Shown: positions 1 to 8,242 of the stretch, in pieces
Layout: every line of letters starts with the position of its first letter
How positions within the stretch are numbered: the stretch's first letter is position 1
Position numbers and translations under genes: made by a program
Origin: Streptomyces spongiicola
GTDB taxonomy: Bacteria; Actinomycetota; Actinomycetes; Streptomycetales; Streptomycetaceae
Assembly (NCBI RefSeq): GCF_003122365.1
Contig: NZ_CP029254.1
Span: forward strand, 5,706,001 to 5,770,000
Direction: 5' to 3'
DNA length: 64,000 bases
Notes under the pieces: model-generated
The model's input: only the letters and a program-made list of their open reading frames with translations
Database searches by the model: none
What the model was told of the DNA's origin: nothing

Positions 1-1160
1 CCCTGTTTGAGGTGGAGGAAGTACGGCTTGCGGTTGTTGATCTGTGTCTTGGTGAGGTCATCCGGCCGGCGGGCGGTTTTGTCGTCGAGCCGGTGGGTGG
101 CGTTCGCGAGTGCGGGTGGGACGTGGGGGCAGGTGAGGGTGCCGTCGATCATGACGGCGCCGCGGTGGCTGCCCTGGATGCCGCGCTGGTCCTGCTTGTA
201 GTCCAGGGCGAGCCGGTAGCCCAGCTTGCGGGCGGGCAGGGCGAAGGTCTCGGGGCGGGCGTCGGTGTAGAGGCGGTCGACGGCGAGTGTCCCGGCAGGG
301 AGTTGGAGCCTGGTCAGGGGTGTGAGCAGGGTGATCGCGTTAGGGCCGGTGCGGACACCGGGGTAGTCGACGACCAGGCCGAGCGCGATCTGCGCGTCGC
401 GCCCCGAGTGGGGGCGGGAGGCGGCCGCGAGAGCGAGGTGCCCGCTGAGGCCGAAGGTGGGTTCGTTGGAGCCGCCGGAAAAGTGCCAGCCCGCGGTGAG
501 GTCGACGGAGGCCAGGTTGCGTTTGGTGCTGGGCGGCTTGTGCCAGGAGGCCAGGGCGGTGGCGTCGATGCCGACGTCGCCTCGCCAGTGCTTCAGTGCC
601 CCGCAGCGTCGGGCGATCCGGATCGTGTTGGTGATCAGGGCGGTGCAGATCTGCTGCAGCACGGCCCTCTTACGCATGTGTTCGGGATCATTGTCTTCCC
701 AGGCGGCCGCGAAGGTGGCGGCCTCGTCCAGAGGCAGGCGGCGGCGTCGGTCGCAGCGGGCCACATCCAGTGCGGTGGTGACGCGGTCGAAGGCCCGGTA
801 GACGCGGCGGGAGAGGGCCAGCCGGGCCCGGGGGCCGGCGGTTTCGCCGGGCTTGATGCCGAGGCGGCCTTGGGCGGTGGGCGAGAGGCTGAAGGTGAGG
901 ATGCGCCAGGCTTCGGCCAGGGTGGCCTTGCCGGTGTAGTGGACGGACAGCAGCAGTCCGGTCAGCACGGTCCGGGGCGCAAGGCCGGCAGGGCCGGGCC
1001 GCCCGGACAGTTCGCCGTTGATCAGGTCGAGGGCGCCGGAGCCATCCAGCAGCGCGGCCAGCTGGAAGACCTTCGAGTCCGGGATGCGGGCCGGGGCGTC
1101 GGTCACCGGCCGCGGACGGCTGGAGCGGCCGGCCGGATGGTCCGGCGGCGGGGCCCTCAC
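1..1160 (-). CDS. DDE transposase-like protein, 3' part outside window
   Basis: The frame is open from a GTG at 1160 to the window edge, giving about 386 residues without the C-terminus. Residues around GDVGIDATAL and TLAVDRLYTDARPE look like the first and second Asp segments of IS4/IS1182-type DDE transposases. The first 35 residues are Pro/Arg-rich, so a later GTG near 1106 is possible. The GTG overlaps the stop of the upstream recombinase-like gene by 3-4 bp, so the two are translationally coupled. The family call is inference from the two acidic blocks; the third catalytic residue would lie outside what I can judge. Confidence 0.6.
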   Translation of the reverse strand, partial: MRAPPPDHPAGRSSRPRPVTDAPARIPDSKVFQLAALLDGSGALDLINGELSGRPGPAGLAPRTVLTGLLLSVHYTGKATLAEAWRILTFSLSPTAQGRLGIKPGETAGPRARLALSRRVYRAFDRVTTALDVARCDRRRRLPLDEAATFAAAWEDNDPEHMRKRAVLQQICTALITNTIRIARRCGALKHWRGDVGIDATALASWHKPPSTKRNLASVDLTAGWHFSGGSNEPTFGLSGHLALAAASRPHSGRDAQIALGLVVDYPGVRTGPNAITLLTPLTRLQLPAGTLAVDRLYTDARPETFALPARKLGYRLALDYKQDQRGIQGSHRGAVMIDGTLTCPHVPPALANATHRLDDKTARRPDDLTKTQINNRKPYFLHLKQ

Positions 1161-2077
1161 TGCTGGCCTCGCAGCAGGCGGGCCGTCTCGCGGTCGCTGA
1201 GCGGGGGCACGAAGTGCTGGTAGCGGGCGAGGGAGGCGGTCGAGGCGAGCCCGGCCGCGGCCGCGATCACTCCGGGGTCGATGCGGCGGCGCATCAGGGA
1301 GACGATCCAAGAAGCCCGCAGGCGGCGGGCGTTCAGCTTCGGCAGGGGTGTTGCGGGCCGGTGCTGGTGGGTGAAGGAGGCGATCAGGTTGTCCGGCGGC
1401 GGGTCCTTGTGGCCGGGGCGGAACAGGAAGTCGTCCCCGGCCTGTCCCGCGAGCTCGGCGAGGATCTCTTCCCAGCCGGCGTGGGCCACCAGGAGCCGTC
1501 CGAGCACCGCGGCGTCGAGTACGCAGGCGCCGGAGCGGGTGCGGCGGATGTCCGTCCCGCGCAGTCGGGCGATTTCTCCCGGTGCGAGTCCCATCCCGTC
1601 CGCGAGCGCCATCAGGGCCAGCGCATCCGACCGCGCCCGGGGGCGCAGCTGCCGGGCCCAGGACCGCAAGGCGGCGATCTCTTCGTCCTCATAGGGCGCC
1701 GCGGGCGCCGGCGGAGCGGACAACTTCAGCCCCTCCTGCCCGCCATCGTCGAAGACCAGTACCTCTCTCACGCGCCGCAGCCAGGTGCGGTAGGTGCGCA
1801 GGGTGCCAGGCTTCAGGCCCGCGCAGCCGGTCAGCACGAACGCGTCGATCGTCTCGTTCTTCAGCCAGGCGGCCGGCTCACGGGCAACCCCCCGCCCCTC
1901 TGCCCAGACGGCCAGCCGGGCGACAACGTGCAGCAGGTCCACAACCGAGTAAGGGACACGCTCGACGGTCGCGGTAACCACCGCCTTCACCAGCGGCCCC
2001 ACCTCAACCCAGCAGGCGGGAGCCTCCCGCGGGGTGTACGCGTCGATGACCGAAGACGTCGCCAGGTCCAGTGCCAT
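1157..2077 (-). CDS. Degenerate tyrosine recombinase-like protein
   Basis: This is a 306-residue protein starting at ATG 2077. The frame is open further upstream, but that part overlaps the opposite HTH gene. The C-terminal half has the layout of a phage integrase: an ALMALADGMGLAPGEIARLRG helix pair, then LNARRLRASW, then STASLARYQHF. The box II Arg and the C-terminal Tyr are in place. The Arg I position (normally GLR..E) is Ala in GLAPGE, and the box II His is replaced. It is therefore probably not a normal recombinase. It is coupled to the transposase-like gene downstream; the pair may form a two-component transposition module or a regulator plus remnant. Confidence 0.6.
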   Translation of the reverse strand: MALDLATSSVIDAYTPREAPACWVEVGPLVKAVVTATVERVPYSVVDLLHVVARLAVWAEGRGVAREPAAWLKNETIDAFVLTGCAGLKPGTLRTYRTWLRRVREVLVFDDGGQEGLKLSAPPAPAAPYEDEEIAALRSWARQLRPRARSDALALMALADGMGLAPGEIARLRGTDIRRTRSGACVLDAAVLGRLLVAHAGWEEILAELAGQAGDDFLFRPGHKDPPPDNLIASFTHQHRPATPLPKLNARRLRASWIVSLMRRRIDPGVIAAAAGLASTASLARYQHFVPPLSDRETARLLRGQQ

Positions 2078-2149
2078 GAACCACGAGTAGCGGCAGGACA
2101 ACCTGCCGCCCAAGTCGCGTACGACATCAACAGACAGGAGCGTGGAAGC

Positions 2150-2449
2150 ATGGTCGGAGGCAGCGCGCGCTCCCGCGCGCCCAGGGAATGCACCCAAGAT
2201 CCGGAAGCCTGGCCCCACGCGGTCGTCGACGACGTCGCCGCAGCAGTCGTCCAGACCATCGCCCGCCGCCTCGCCGACGCTCTGCGCGAACGCGGTCTGA
2301 GCCGCCGCGGTGCCGCTGACCTGCTGGGGGTCAACCGGCAGACCATCGCCGACGTGATCGAGGGCCGCTGCTGGCCCGATGTCGCCACGATCGCCCGCCT
2401 GGAGACGGGCCTGAACACCCCGCTGTGGCCCCCGCTTGCGCGCCGGTAG
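2150..2449 (+). CDS. Small XRE-type helix-turn-helix protein
   Basis: A 99-residue protein starting at ATG 2150, with AGGAG about 10 bases upstream. Residues about 50-95 form an HTH: LSRRGAADLLGVNRQTIADVI followed by WPDVATIARLETGL, the pattern of Cro/CI-type DNA-binding proteins. It is divergent from the recombinase-like gene with a 72-bp gap, so it could repress that promoter. The role is inferred from position. Confidence 0.7.
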   Translation: MVGGSARSRAPRECTQDPEAWPHAVVDDVAAAVVQTIARRLADALRERGLSRRGAADLLGVNRQTIADVIEGRCWPDVATIARLETGLNTPLWPPLARR

Positions 2450-2648
2450 GTGTGCAGACATGCCGCCAAAGCCCTCCCGGCCCGGCCAACAGACTGCAAT
2501 TCCCGCAGGCCAGAGCCCAGTTACGGCCCGGCGAACCCAACACGGCGCAACAGCACTAACCTGTCGGACGCGCGAGCCTCTTCTTCATGGTCCAGGGCGC
2601 TCACGCAACCCCAGGCGCCGCCGGGACGGCCATCCCGACGGCGCCGCC

Positions 2649-3185
2649 TCACACGTCCCCGCCCGCAGCCTCCACGACCGCACCCGCCGACGCCGGATCC
2701 CCGACCCCGGGCGCGATCGCGAACAGCCCCACCTGGTCCTCGGTCAGCCAGCCCTGCTTGACCAGCCGTTTCAGCCTCACCCGCATCCCCTCCACCGGCC
2801 GGTGCTCCGTTCCCGCGCCGACCGCCTCGCAGATTTCCCTCGACCGCAGCGGCCGCCCCGCCGACGCCAGCGCGAGCACCACGTCCTCACTCACCCCGGC
2901 CAGCACCTCGCCGTCCCCCCGCGTCACCGGCGCCGAGACCACGGCCTGCGGCCTCCTGGCCGCGGCCACCGCCACCGGCGGCAGCCCGGCCGCCGGCTCC
3001 CCACCGCCGGCGTCGTCCTCGGCCAGCAGTTCGGCCACCGCCTCCTCGGCAACCGCCCACCGCGACAGCTCCGCTTCCTCGGCGGCGAGCTCCTTCTCCA
3101 GCGCGGCGATCCGCGAGCGCAGGTCCTCCACCCTCGCCCGCGACCGTGACGCCCTCGCCCTCAGCCTCTCCAGCAGCGATGCCAT
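2649..3185 (-). CDS. Coiled-coil protein with C-terminal winged helix
   Basis: A 178-residue protein starting at ATG 3185. Residues 1-50 are a charged heptad-rich coiled coil rich in Arg, Glu, Ala and Leu. An Ala/Pro linker follows, then residues about 95-165 read as a winged helix: VSEDVVLALASAGRPLRSREICEAV, then RVRLKRLVKQGWL. That architecture suggests a DNA-binding regulator or scaffold. No specific family recognised. It stands alone between a plus-strand HTH gene and the GyrB-like gene. Confidence 0.6.
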   Translation of the reverse strand: MASLLERLRARASRSRARVEDLRSRIAALEKELAAEEAELSRWAVAEEAVAELLAEDDAGGGEPAAGLPPVAVAAARRPQAVVSAPVTRGDGEVLAGVSEDVVLALASAGRPLRSREICEAVGAGTEHRPVEGMRVRLKRLVKQGWLTEDQVGLFAIAPGVGDPASAGAVVEAAGGDV

Positions 3186-3342
3186 CAGCCGCCCCCTTCA
3201 CCCCAAGGCCGACGCCCGCCAACTCGCAGACAAGGGAGCCAAGTTGGCGGCACTCCCCTCACACTGTAGGAGGTGATCATGGAGTGGGGCAGGCCGGACC
3301 CACACATCCCGCGCCCGTGATCACCGGCTCCATACTTCTCGG

Positions 3343-3969
3343 ATGGACACACCAAGGGCTTCCTGGCGCAACACCACGCACGACTGGGCGAGCACCGTCG
3401 ACCTCGACCACCTTGAACACATCCGCCAAAACCCCGCCGTATTCGCCCCCGGCGGCCTCCGGCACCTGGTTCTCGAAGTCATCGCCTATGCGGCGGACGA
3501 GGCCGAGTACAGCAACAGCGGACACTGCCGCATCACGCTCCACTCCGACGGCTCCGTAACCATCGCCGACGACGGACGGGGCACCGACACACGCCTCGAC
3601 GAACACGGCCAGGCCGTGAAGAAGCCGGTCATGGCGACAAAGGACCTCCGCTTCTTCGACCACCCCGACACGCTCCCACTGCCCGACACCCACCCCCGCC
3701 GGGGCATGTCGGTCGTCGCCGCACTCAGCACGTGGCTCGTCCATACCAACCGCCGCCGCAACGGATCCTGGACCCAGCGATACGAACACGGCATCCCCAC
3801 CACCGACCTGGAACCGATCACCGACGACGGCACGACCGGGACCGCCGTCCATTTCCTCCCCGACGAGCCCCTGCGTACGGCTCACGACTTGACGGCCGAC
3901 GACCTGGCACGACTCACCGCGGCATGGCCACAGCTCTCCTCCAAAATCGACGACCGGCGCACGGCCTGA
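3343..3969 (+). CDS. Short GyrB-like GHKL ATPase-domain protein
   Basis: A 208-residue protein matching only the N-terminal ATPase domain of GyrB: HLVLEVIAYAADEAE (residues about 40-54), then VTIADDGRGTDTR (about 70-82), then RRGMSVVAALSTWL (about 117-130). Full GyrB is about 650-700 residues, so transducer and TOPRIM parts are absent. In the E-x3-N-A-x-D-E-A motif the Mg-ATP-binding Asn is Tyr, which argues against normal ATP hydrolysis. Such stand-alone domains may act as a decoy, a resistance factor or an unrelated nucleotide sensor; the function is unknown. Confidence 0.65.
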   Translation: MDTPRASWRNTTHDWASTVDLDHLEHIRQNPAVFAPGGLRHLVLEVIAYAADEAEYSNSGHCRITLHSDGSVTIADDGRGTDTRLDEHGQAVKKPVMATKDLRFFDHPDTLPLPDTHPRRGMSVVAALSTWLVHTNRRRNGSWTQRYEHGIPTTDLEPITDDGTTGTAVHFLPDEPLRTAHDLTADDLARLTAAWPQLSSKIDDRRTA

Positions 3970-4060
3970 GTCATCCCCCACCGCGCGCAACCCCCTGCCG
4001 CCGGGCAACGATCTACCCCGCAACGGGCAACGATCTCTGCAACCCTTCCGAACCCCCTGA

Positions 4061-4711
4061 TCAAGCCCACTCAAGAACAGCCCCCAGGTGGGCGAGGGTG
4101 ATGGGCTGCCCGTCAGCGGCGTACCACGACTCGGTCAGCTCCAGCTCGCCTCGCTGCCGCGCGGCCTGGGCCCGCTCAGTCCACGCCTGCTGTTCGTCAT
4201 CGGTCAGCGGGGCCTTGTGATGCTGGTGCTGGTTCTGATCGGCGAGGTCACTGGCGATGAAGCCGTGGTCCGCCCAGGCAGCGAGGTGGGGCCACAAGGC
4301 CGCATGCTGCGCGCGTTCGGCTGCCGAGCCGGGGGCGGCGGGCCGGTCGAGCGCCCGCCGGATCTCAGCGGCGGAGACGGCGAGACCGTCCAGCACGGCC
4401 CGCCACCCGGCCAGGTGTCGGGCGGGCGGCAGCTCGTCGAGCGCACGGCGGGCGGCATCGAGCAGTGCATCGGCGTACGGGGCGAGGTGCGTGGCGTACG
4501 CCTCCACGGCCGCCTTGTCCCGGAGGGCGCGCGCGGCTGCCGCGGCGCCTTCGTGGACGGTGCGGCCGTAACGGTCGCGGGTCATGTCGAGCGCGACCTC
4601 GGTCTCACGGGCGATGACGGACAGCCGTAGTCGGAAGTCGCGTGCGCGCGTTGCCAGGTCGGGTTCCACGGGCAGCGGGGCTTCGGGGGCCGGGTCGCTT
4701 CCGGGCGTCAT
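4061..4711 (-). CDS. Conserved helical protein of the transfer operon
   Basis: A 216-residue, strongly helical and Ala/Arg-rich protein from ATG 4711. It overlaps the previous gene by 4 bp. There is no signal peptide, membrane segment or motif I can name; a Gln/His-rich stretch (DQNQHQHHK) sits near residue 160. It is the last gene of the long minus-strand transfer operon, so it may be an accessory conjugation factor. Function unknown. Confidence 0.6.
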   Translation of the reverse strand: MTPGSDPAPEAPLPVEPDLATRARDFRLRLSVIARETEVALDMTRDRYGRTVHEGAAAAARALRDKAAVEAYATHLAPYADALLDAARRALDELPPARHLAGWRAVLDGLAVSAAEIRRALDRPAAPGSAAERAQHAALWPHLAAWADHGFIASDLADQNQHQHHKAPLTDDEQQAWTERAQAARQRGELELTESWYAADGQPITLAHLGAVLEWA

Positions 4712-5178
4712 CGGGATCGCCCGCTACCGGAGGCCGTCAGGTGGACGGTCGGTGCGTAGGTGGGCTTCGGCGGAATCGGCCGGGCCGACGGAGACGAGGT
4801 GGTGGGCGCCGTGCCGCGCTGTGTCGTGCGGCCGGCGGCGGCCTGCGCGAGACGGCTGCGGCGTTCCAGGAGCCCGTTCGGCAGAACGGGCCGCGGCGGG
4901 CTGGCCGAAGCGGCGGGGTCGAGAGCGATGTCGGCGTGCACGGCGTAGCCCTGGCGCCGCAGGTCGTGGACGGCCTGGCGGGTACGGCGAGGGCCGTCCC
5001 GTTCCGGCTCGCTGAGCCTGAACAGCCCGGGCTCGTCGGGGACGGGTTCGAACTCTTCGCGCAGCAGGAACCACTGGGCGAGGTGCGAAGGCATGAAGGA
5101 AGTGAAGGAAGCGACGAAGCCGTGTTCTTTGTGGGTGCCGAAGACGAAGTGGGTGCCGGGTTCCAAGAGGGCGGGCAA
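4708..5178 (-). CDS. Hypothetical protein, transfer operon
   Basis: Up to 156 residues. The frame opens at TTG 5178, directly abutting a GAGGAG; a second in-frame TTG 12 bases on is better spaced, so the start is uncertain. The N-terminal half (HFVFGTHKEHGFVASF, then a run of Phe and Leu) looks like a small folded domain. The C-terminus is Pro/Ser/Thr-rich and probably disordered. It overlaps the downstream gene by 4 bp. I do not recognise the family. Confidence 0.55.
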   Translation of the reverse strand: MPALLEPGTHFVFGTHKEHGFVASFTSFMPSHLAQWFLLREEFEPVPDEPGLFRLSEPERDGPRRTRQAVHDLRRQGYAVHADIALDPAASASPPRPVLPNGLLERRSRLAQAAAGRTTQRGTAPTTSSPSARPIPPKPTYAPTVHLTASGSGRSR

Positions 5179-5206
5179 CTCCTCACGAGGTCGGTGGTTG
5201 AGCAGG

Positions 5207-6319
5207 TCAGCGGCGGGGGGCCGGACGGGCCGCAGGCAGAGCGCGCAGCGGCGCGGACACCGCGAGGGCCGGGCGCCGGTGCGGTGCGCTCACGCGGGCC
5301 TGGCGCAGGAAGGCTTCTCCATCGGTGAGCCAGGTCTCGATGGCCGGCCACGCCCGCGCGCGGCGTTCCCGGGGTGGGAGAGGCCCGCTGTGGACCGCCG
5401 CCTCCAGCAGAACCTCGGCGTCGGCCACGGCATCGGCCAGGCGGGAGAGCGCGGCGGCGTCCTGTGGCCATGGGCTGCGGGCGGGCCGGCACCGGTCGAG
5501 CAGAGCCGGGGCGTGGTCCACGACGGTGAGGAAGCTGCGCCAGGCGTGGTCGAGGAAGTCCTCGGCCGCGGCGCCGAGGGCATTGACGCTGAGGGGGGTG
5601 GCGTCGCTGTAGTGGGCGGAGGCGGCCATGGCCTGCCAGGTGTCGCGCTCGGAGCGGATGTGCTGGAGCACGGTGGAGATGGCCGCGGTCCGGCGGGCAT
5701 GGACGGCCTGCTCGTAGGAAGGGAGGTACCGGTCGGCGACGGCCTGGGCCGCACGTCCGGGGAAGGGCGGCAGGACTATGCTGCGCGGGGCGTGCGGATC
5801 GCCGTAGCCCTCCTCCAGCCCCTTCGGTGCGAAGGCGCCGACGAGGTAGTCGAGTTGGCAACCTGGGCGCTCGGTGAGCAACAGGGTGGTGCCGTGCACC
5901 ATGTCGGTGAGCGTGGCGGCGTAGGGGATCCGCTCGGTCTGGAGGGCGCGGCCGAGTTCGCCGCTGTCCCATATCCAGGGAACGAGGTCCTCCTGCCAGA
6001 GGGGGTGGGAGTAGATCTCGACCGTCGCACTCCACTGGCCGGGCAGAAGGCGCGCGATGTCGCGAGCGGCGTCGCCGATGAAGCGCCGGCTGCTGGTGGA
6101 CACGCTGGTGCGGTGCCGCTCGGCGCAGCTGATCAGGCCGGCCACCGTGGCGCGGGAGGCATCCGCGTCGTCGGCCGGAAGGCGGTAGACGCCTGCCTCG
6201 CCGCGGTGGAAGCCGGACTCCTCCAGCGCCGTGTGGGCCCAGGGGTACTGCACGCCGCCGGCGATGGCGACGATGCCGGCATCCCGGCTGTAGGCGAGGA
6301 CGATGTGGGCGTCACCCAC
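5207..6319 (-). CDS. Hypothetical protein, transfer operon
   Basis: A 370-residue protein from GTG 6319, which overlaps the end of the glycosyltransferase gene by 8 bp. It begins MGDAHIVLAYSRDAGIVAIAGG and is mixed alpha/beta in the first 150 residues, then largely helical. There are no membrane segments and no catalytic motif that I can name. Coupling to the glycosyltransferase suggests the two proteins act together. Function unknown. Confidence 0.6.
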   Translation of the reverse strand: MGDAHIVLAYSRDAGIVAIAGGVQYPWAHTALEESGFHRGEAGVYRLPADDADASRATVAGLISCAERHRTSVSTSSRRFIGDAARDIARLLPGQWSATVEIYSHPLWQEDLVPWIWDSGELGRALQTERIPYAATLTDMVHGTTLLLTERPGCQLDYLVGAFAPKGLEEGYGDPHAPRSIVLPPFPGRAAQAVADRYLPSYEQAVHARRTAAISTVLQHIRSERDTWQAMAASAHYSDATPLSVNALGAAAEDFLDHAWRSFLTVVDHAPALLDRCRPARSPWPQDAAALSRLADAVADAEVLLEAAVHSGPLPPRERRARAWPAIETWLTDGEAFLRQARVSAPHRRPALAVSAPLRALPAARPAPRR

Positions 6320-7067
6320 GGGCGAGGGCCTCGCGGCTACGAAGGGCGGCCCGCAGGCTGAGTCCGTAGCCGTGCGCGTGCTCGCGGGCCGCCGCCTCCA
6401 GCTGGTCGTACGACGCCTGCTGCGTCATCTGCCCCGGGTGCTTGCGGTACCGGTAGACCGGCAGGCGCAGCATGATCCCCGGGGCGAGGGCCGTGACGCC
6501 GACGGCCGCCATGTAGTCCTCGCCCTGGACGAGGCCGCCCATCGGGGCCGCTCGTACGAGGTCGGTGCGGGCGAGGATCGTGGTCGGCCCGATCGGGATC
6601 GTGTCCTGCGGCCGTGGCCAGTAGTTCATGACGTCGCCGGCCTCGTGTCGGCCTGGCGGCGTGGGGCAGCGCCACAGCGTGGTCGAGCCGTCGGGGTACA
6701 GGTCCTCACTCCAGCCGGCGCACCAGCCCACCCCGGTGGATTCGAGGGTGGACAGCCGTGCCGTCATGGCGTCGTCGGTGAACTCATCATCATCGTCGGC
6801 CCAGTTCAGGTACTTGGTGCGGACCTGGGTGAGGGCGAGGTTGCGGGCGCAGGCGGCGCCGACCGGGCGGGGCAGGGCGAGGGTACGGATGCGCGGGTCC
6901 GCCGCGAGAGGGGCGGGCAGACGGCTCGGGTCGGCGCCGTCGAGGGCGATCACTGCCTCCCACGGCACGGACTGCCGGGTCAGGCTGGCGTGCATGGCGG
7001 TCAGGTAATCGAGGCGGTCCTCGCGCAGGCGGCTGGCGATGACGACGGTGATCGGGGGCGTGGGCAG
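6312..7067 (-). CDS. Family 2 (GT-A) glycosyltransferase
   Basis: About 251 residues. It begins with TPPITVVIASRLREDRL, the nucleotide-binding strand-turn of GT2 enzymes, and has RPVGAACARNLAL and NWADDDDEFTDDA near residue 90, the DxD metal/sugar-nucleotide motif. GT2 enzymes move a sugar from a nucleotide donor; acceptor and donor cannot be told here. No ATG, GTG or TTG fits the N-terminus; a CTG at 7067 lies six bases after GGAG and is my chosen start. There is no membrane anchor. Inside a conjugation operon it may glycosylate a surface or pilus protein, but that is inference. Confidence 0.75.
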   Translation of the reverse strand: MPTPPITVVIASRLREDRLDYLTAMHASLTRQSVPWEAVIALDGADPSRLPAPLAADPRIRTLALPRPVGAACARNLALTQVRTKYLNWADDDDEFTDDAMTARLSTLESTGVGWCAGWSEDLYPDGSTTLWRCPTPPGRHEAGDVMNYWPRPQDTIPIGPTTILARTDLVRAAPMGGLVQGEDYMAAVGVTALAPGIMLRLPVYRYRKHPGQMTQQASYDQLEAAAREHAHGYGLSLRAALRSREALARG

Positions 7068-7660
7068 GGAAATCTCCGGGAAGCGCGGGCGGGAAGGGTC
7101 AGCGGCGGGCAGCGGTGCGGTGACCGACCGAAGGCGAGGTGGGGGCGGGACGGGCCGGTGGCGCGGTGGCCGGGGCGGGGGGCAGACCAGTGCGCCGGGT
7201 GGTTGCTGAACCGGGCGCGGGGGTCGGTGGCCCACGCGATGACGGGACCGGCAGCGGCGTGCAGCACGCTGATCACTTCGATCCCGTGGGGGCGAAGGAT
7301 GTACCCCCACTGCACGTCCAGATCGGCGGCGGTCTTCTCGGTGACCGTCATGCGGACCGGCGGCGAGCCGTCGGGGGTGACCAGGTGGTCCAGGGTGCTG
7401 CTGGACCACTGTTCACCGCCGGTCAGCGCCGAGAGGATCTCGGGCGGGGCACCATCCAGGAGATCAGTGCCCAGCTCGTCCCATCCCACGGCGACGCCAT
7501 CCACGAGATACCGCGCCATGGCCTCGACGTCACGGCCGAACCGGTACCGGTGTGCGGCGAGGAGGATGGGCAGTTTCTCGCTCGGCTGGCCGTCGAGATG
7601 GATGTATATGCCGGTGTAACCGGTCTCGGTGGGGCGGGCGATGAAGGAACCGGTCGACAG
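7001..7660 (-). CDS. Hypothetical protein with apparent CTG start
   Basis: Up to 219 residues. The convincing part is residues 1 to about 150: it begins STGSFIARPTETGYTGIYIHLDGQ and continues through LLDGAPPE and LDVQWGYILRPHGIEVI. The last 50 residues are low-complexity Arg/Pro/Ser and overlap the next gene, so the true end may be a frameshift or simply a poor tail. The first ATG is internal (7519) and loses conserved-looking sequence; CTG 7660 follows GGAGG closely. The family is not recognised. Confidence 0.5.
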   Translation of the reverse strand: MSTGSFIARPTETGYTGIYIHLDGQPSEKLPILLAAHRYRFGRDVEAMARYLVDGVAVGWDELGTDLLDGAPPEILSALTGGEQWSSSTLDHLVTPDGSPPVRMTVTEKTAADLDVQWGYILRPHGIEVISVLHAAAGPVIAWATDPRARFSNHPAHWSAPRPGHRATGPSRPHLAFGRSPHRCPPLTLPARASRRFPCPRPRSPSSSPAACARTASIT

Positions 7661-7685
7661 GAGGGGCCTCCAGGGCGTTTCAGGA

Positions 7686-8234
7686 TCACCGGCTGGGTGC
7701 AGGGCCGGCGGGCGGAACGTGCGGCGGGGTCGGGGGGAGGGCCGTCGAGGCCCGAGCCGGGCCCCGCGGCGGGAAGTTCGGCGTCGGCGCCGGGTCGTAC
7801 GCAGCGCGCAGAGTCCTGAGATCGGCCTCGTCCGCGATGGCCGCCACGGACAGGCCGCGGCTGGCCGCCTCCATCAGGAGCTTGGGCGGCGAGCCCTTCA
7901 CCGCGCCGCGGTGCCGGCCGCGCCACTGGGCGGTGGCGAAGAGGTAGTCGCTCACCGCCCGGAGTGCGGGTTCGGCGGCATCCAGAAGATGCTGGGTGAC
8001 GGCGCTGACCTCGGCAGGGGTCTGGGCCGCGGCGAGCGCGGCCAGGTAGGGGGCGAGGTCAGGGCTGGGCAGGGGCTTGTCCGGCAGCGGATGCTCCGCG
8101 AGGAACGCTTCGGAGTCGCGCCGCGCCCACCGGAGCAGATCACCGCGGGTGGCGATGCCGTAGCGGGCGGCGGCGATCTGGTCGGCGTCGCGGCCGACGT
8201 TGTCGTACAGCTCGAAGTCGGGGTCTTGGGGCAC
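7686..8234 (-). CDS. Hypothetical helical protein
   Basis: A 182-residue protein from GTG 8234 with AAGGA seven bases upstream. It starts VPQDPDFELYDNVGRDADQIAAARYGIATRGDLL-like and stays mostly alpha-helical, with a Pro-rich C-terminal 30 residues. It has no membrane segments. It follows the lipoprotein gene by 8 bp and precedes the CTG-start gene, so it is co-transcribed. Function unknown. Confidence 0.55.
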   Translation of the reverse strand: MPQDPDFELYDNVGRDADQIAAARYGIATRGDLLRWARRDSEAFLAEHPLPDKPLPSPDLAPYLAALAAAQTPAEVSAVTQHLLDAAEPALRAVSDYLFATAQWRGRHRGAVKGSPPKLLMEAASRGLSVAAIADEADLRTLRAAYDPAPTPNFPPRGPARASTALPPTPPHVPPAGPAPSR

Positions 8235-8242
8235 GGGTCCTT

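Noticed and set aside
12..1223. Long plus-strand open frame of about 400 codons
   Set aside because: Low-complexity Gly/Gln/Val sequence antisense to the transposase-like gene, which has recognisable DDE blocks; typical high-GC shadow.
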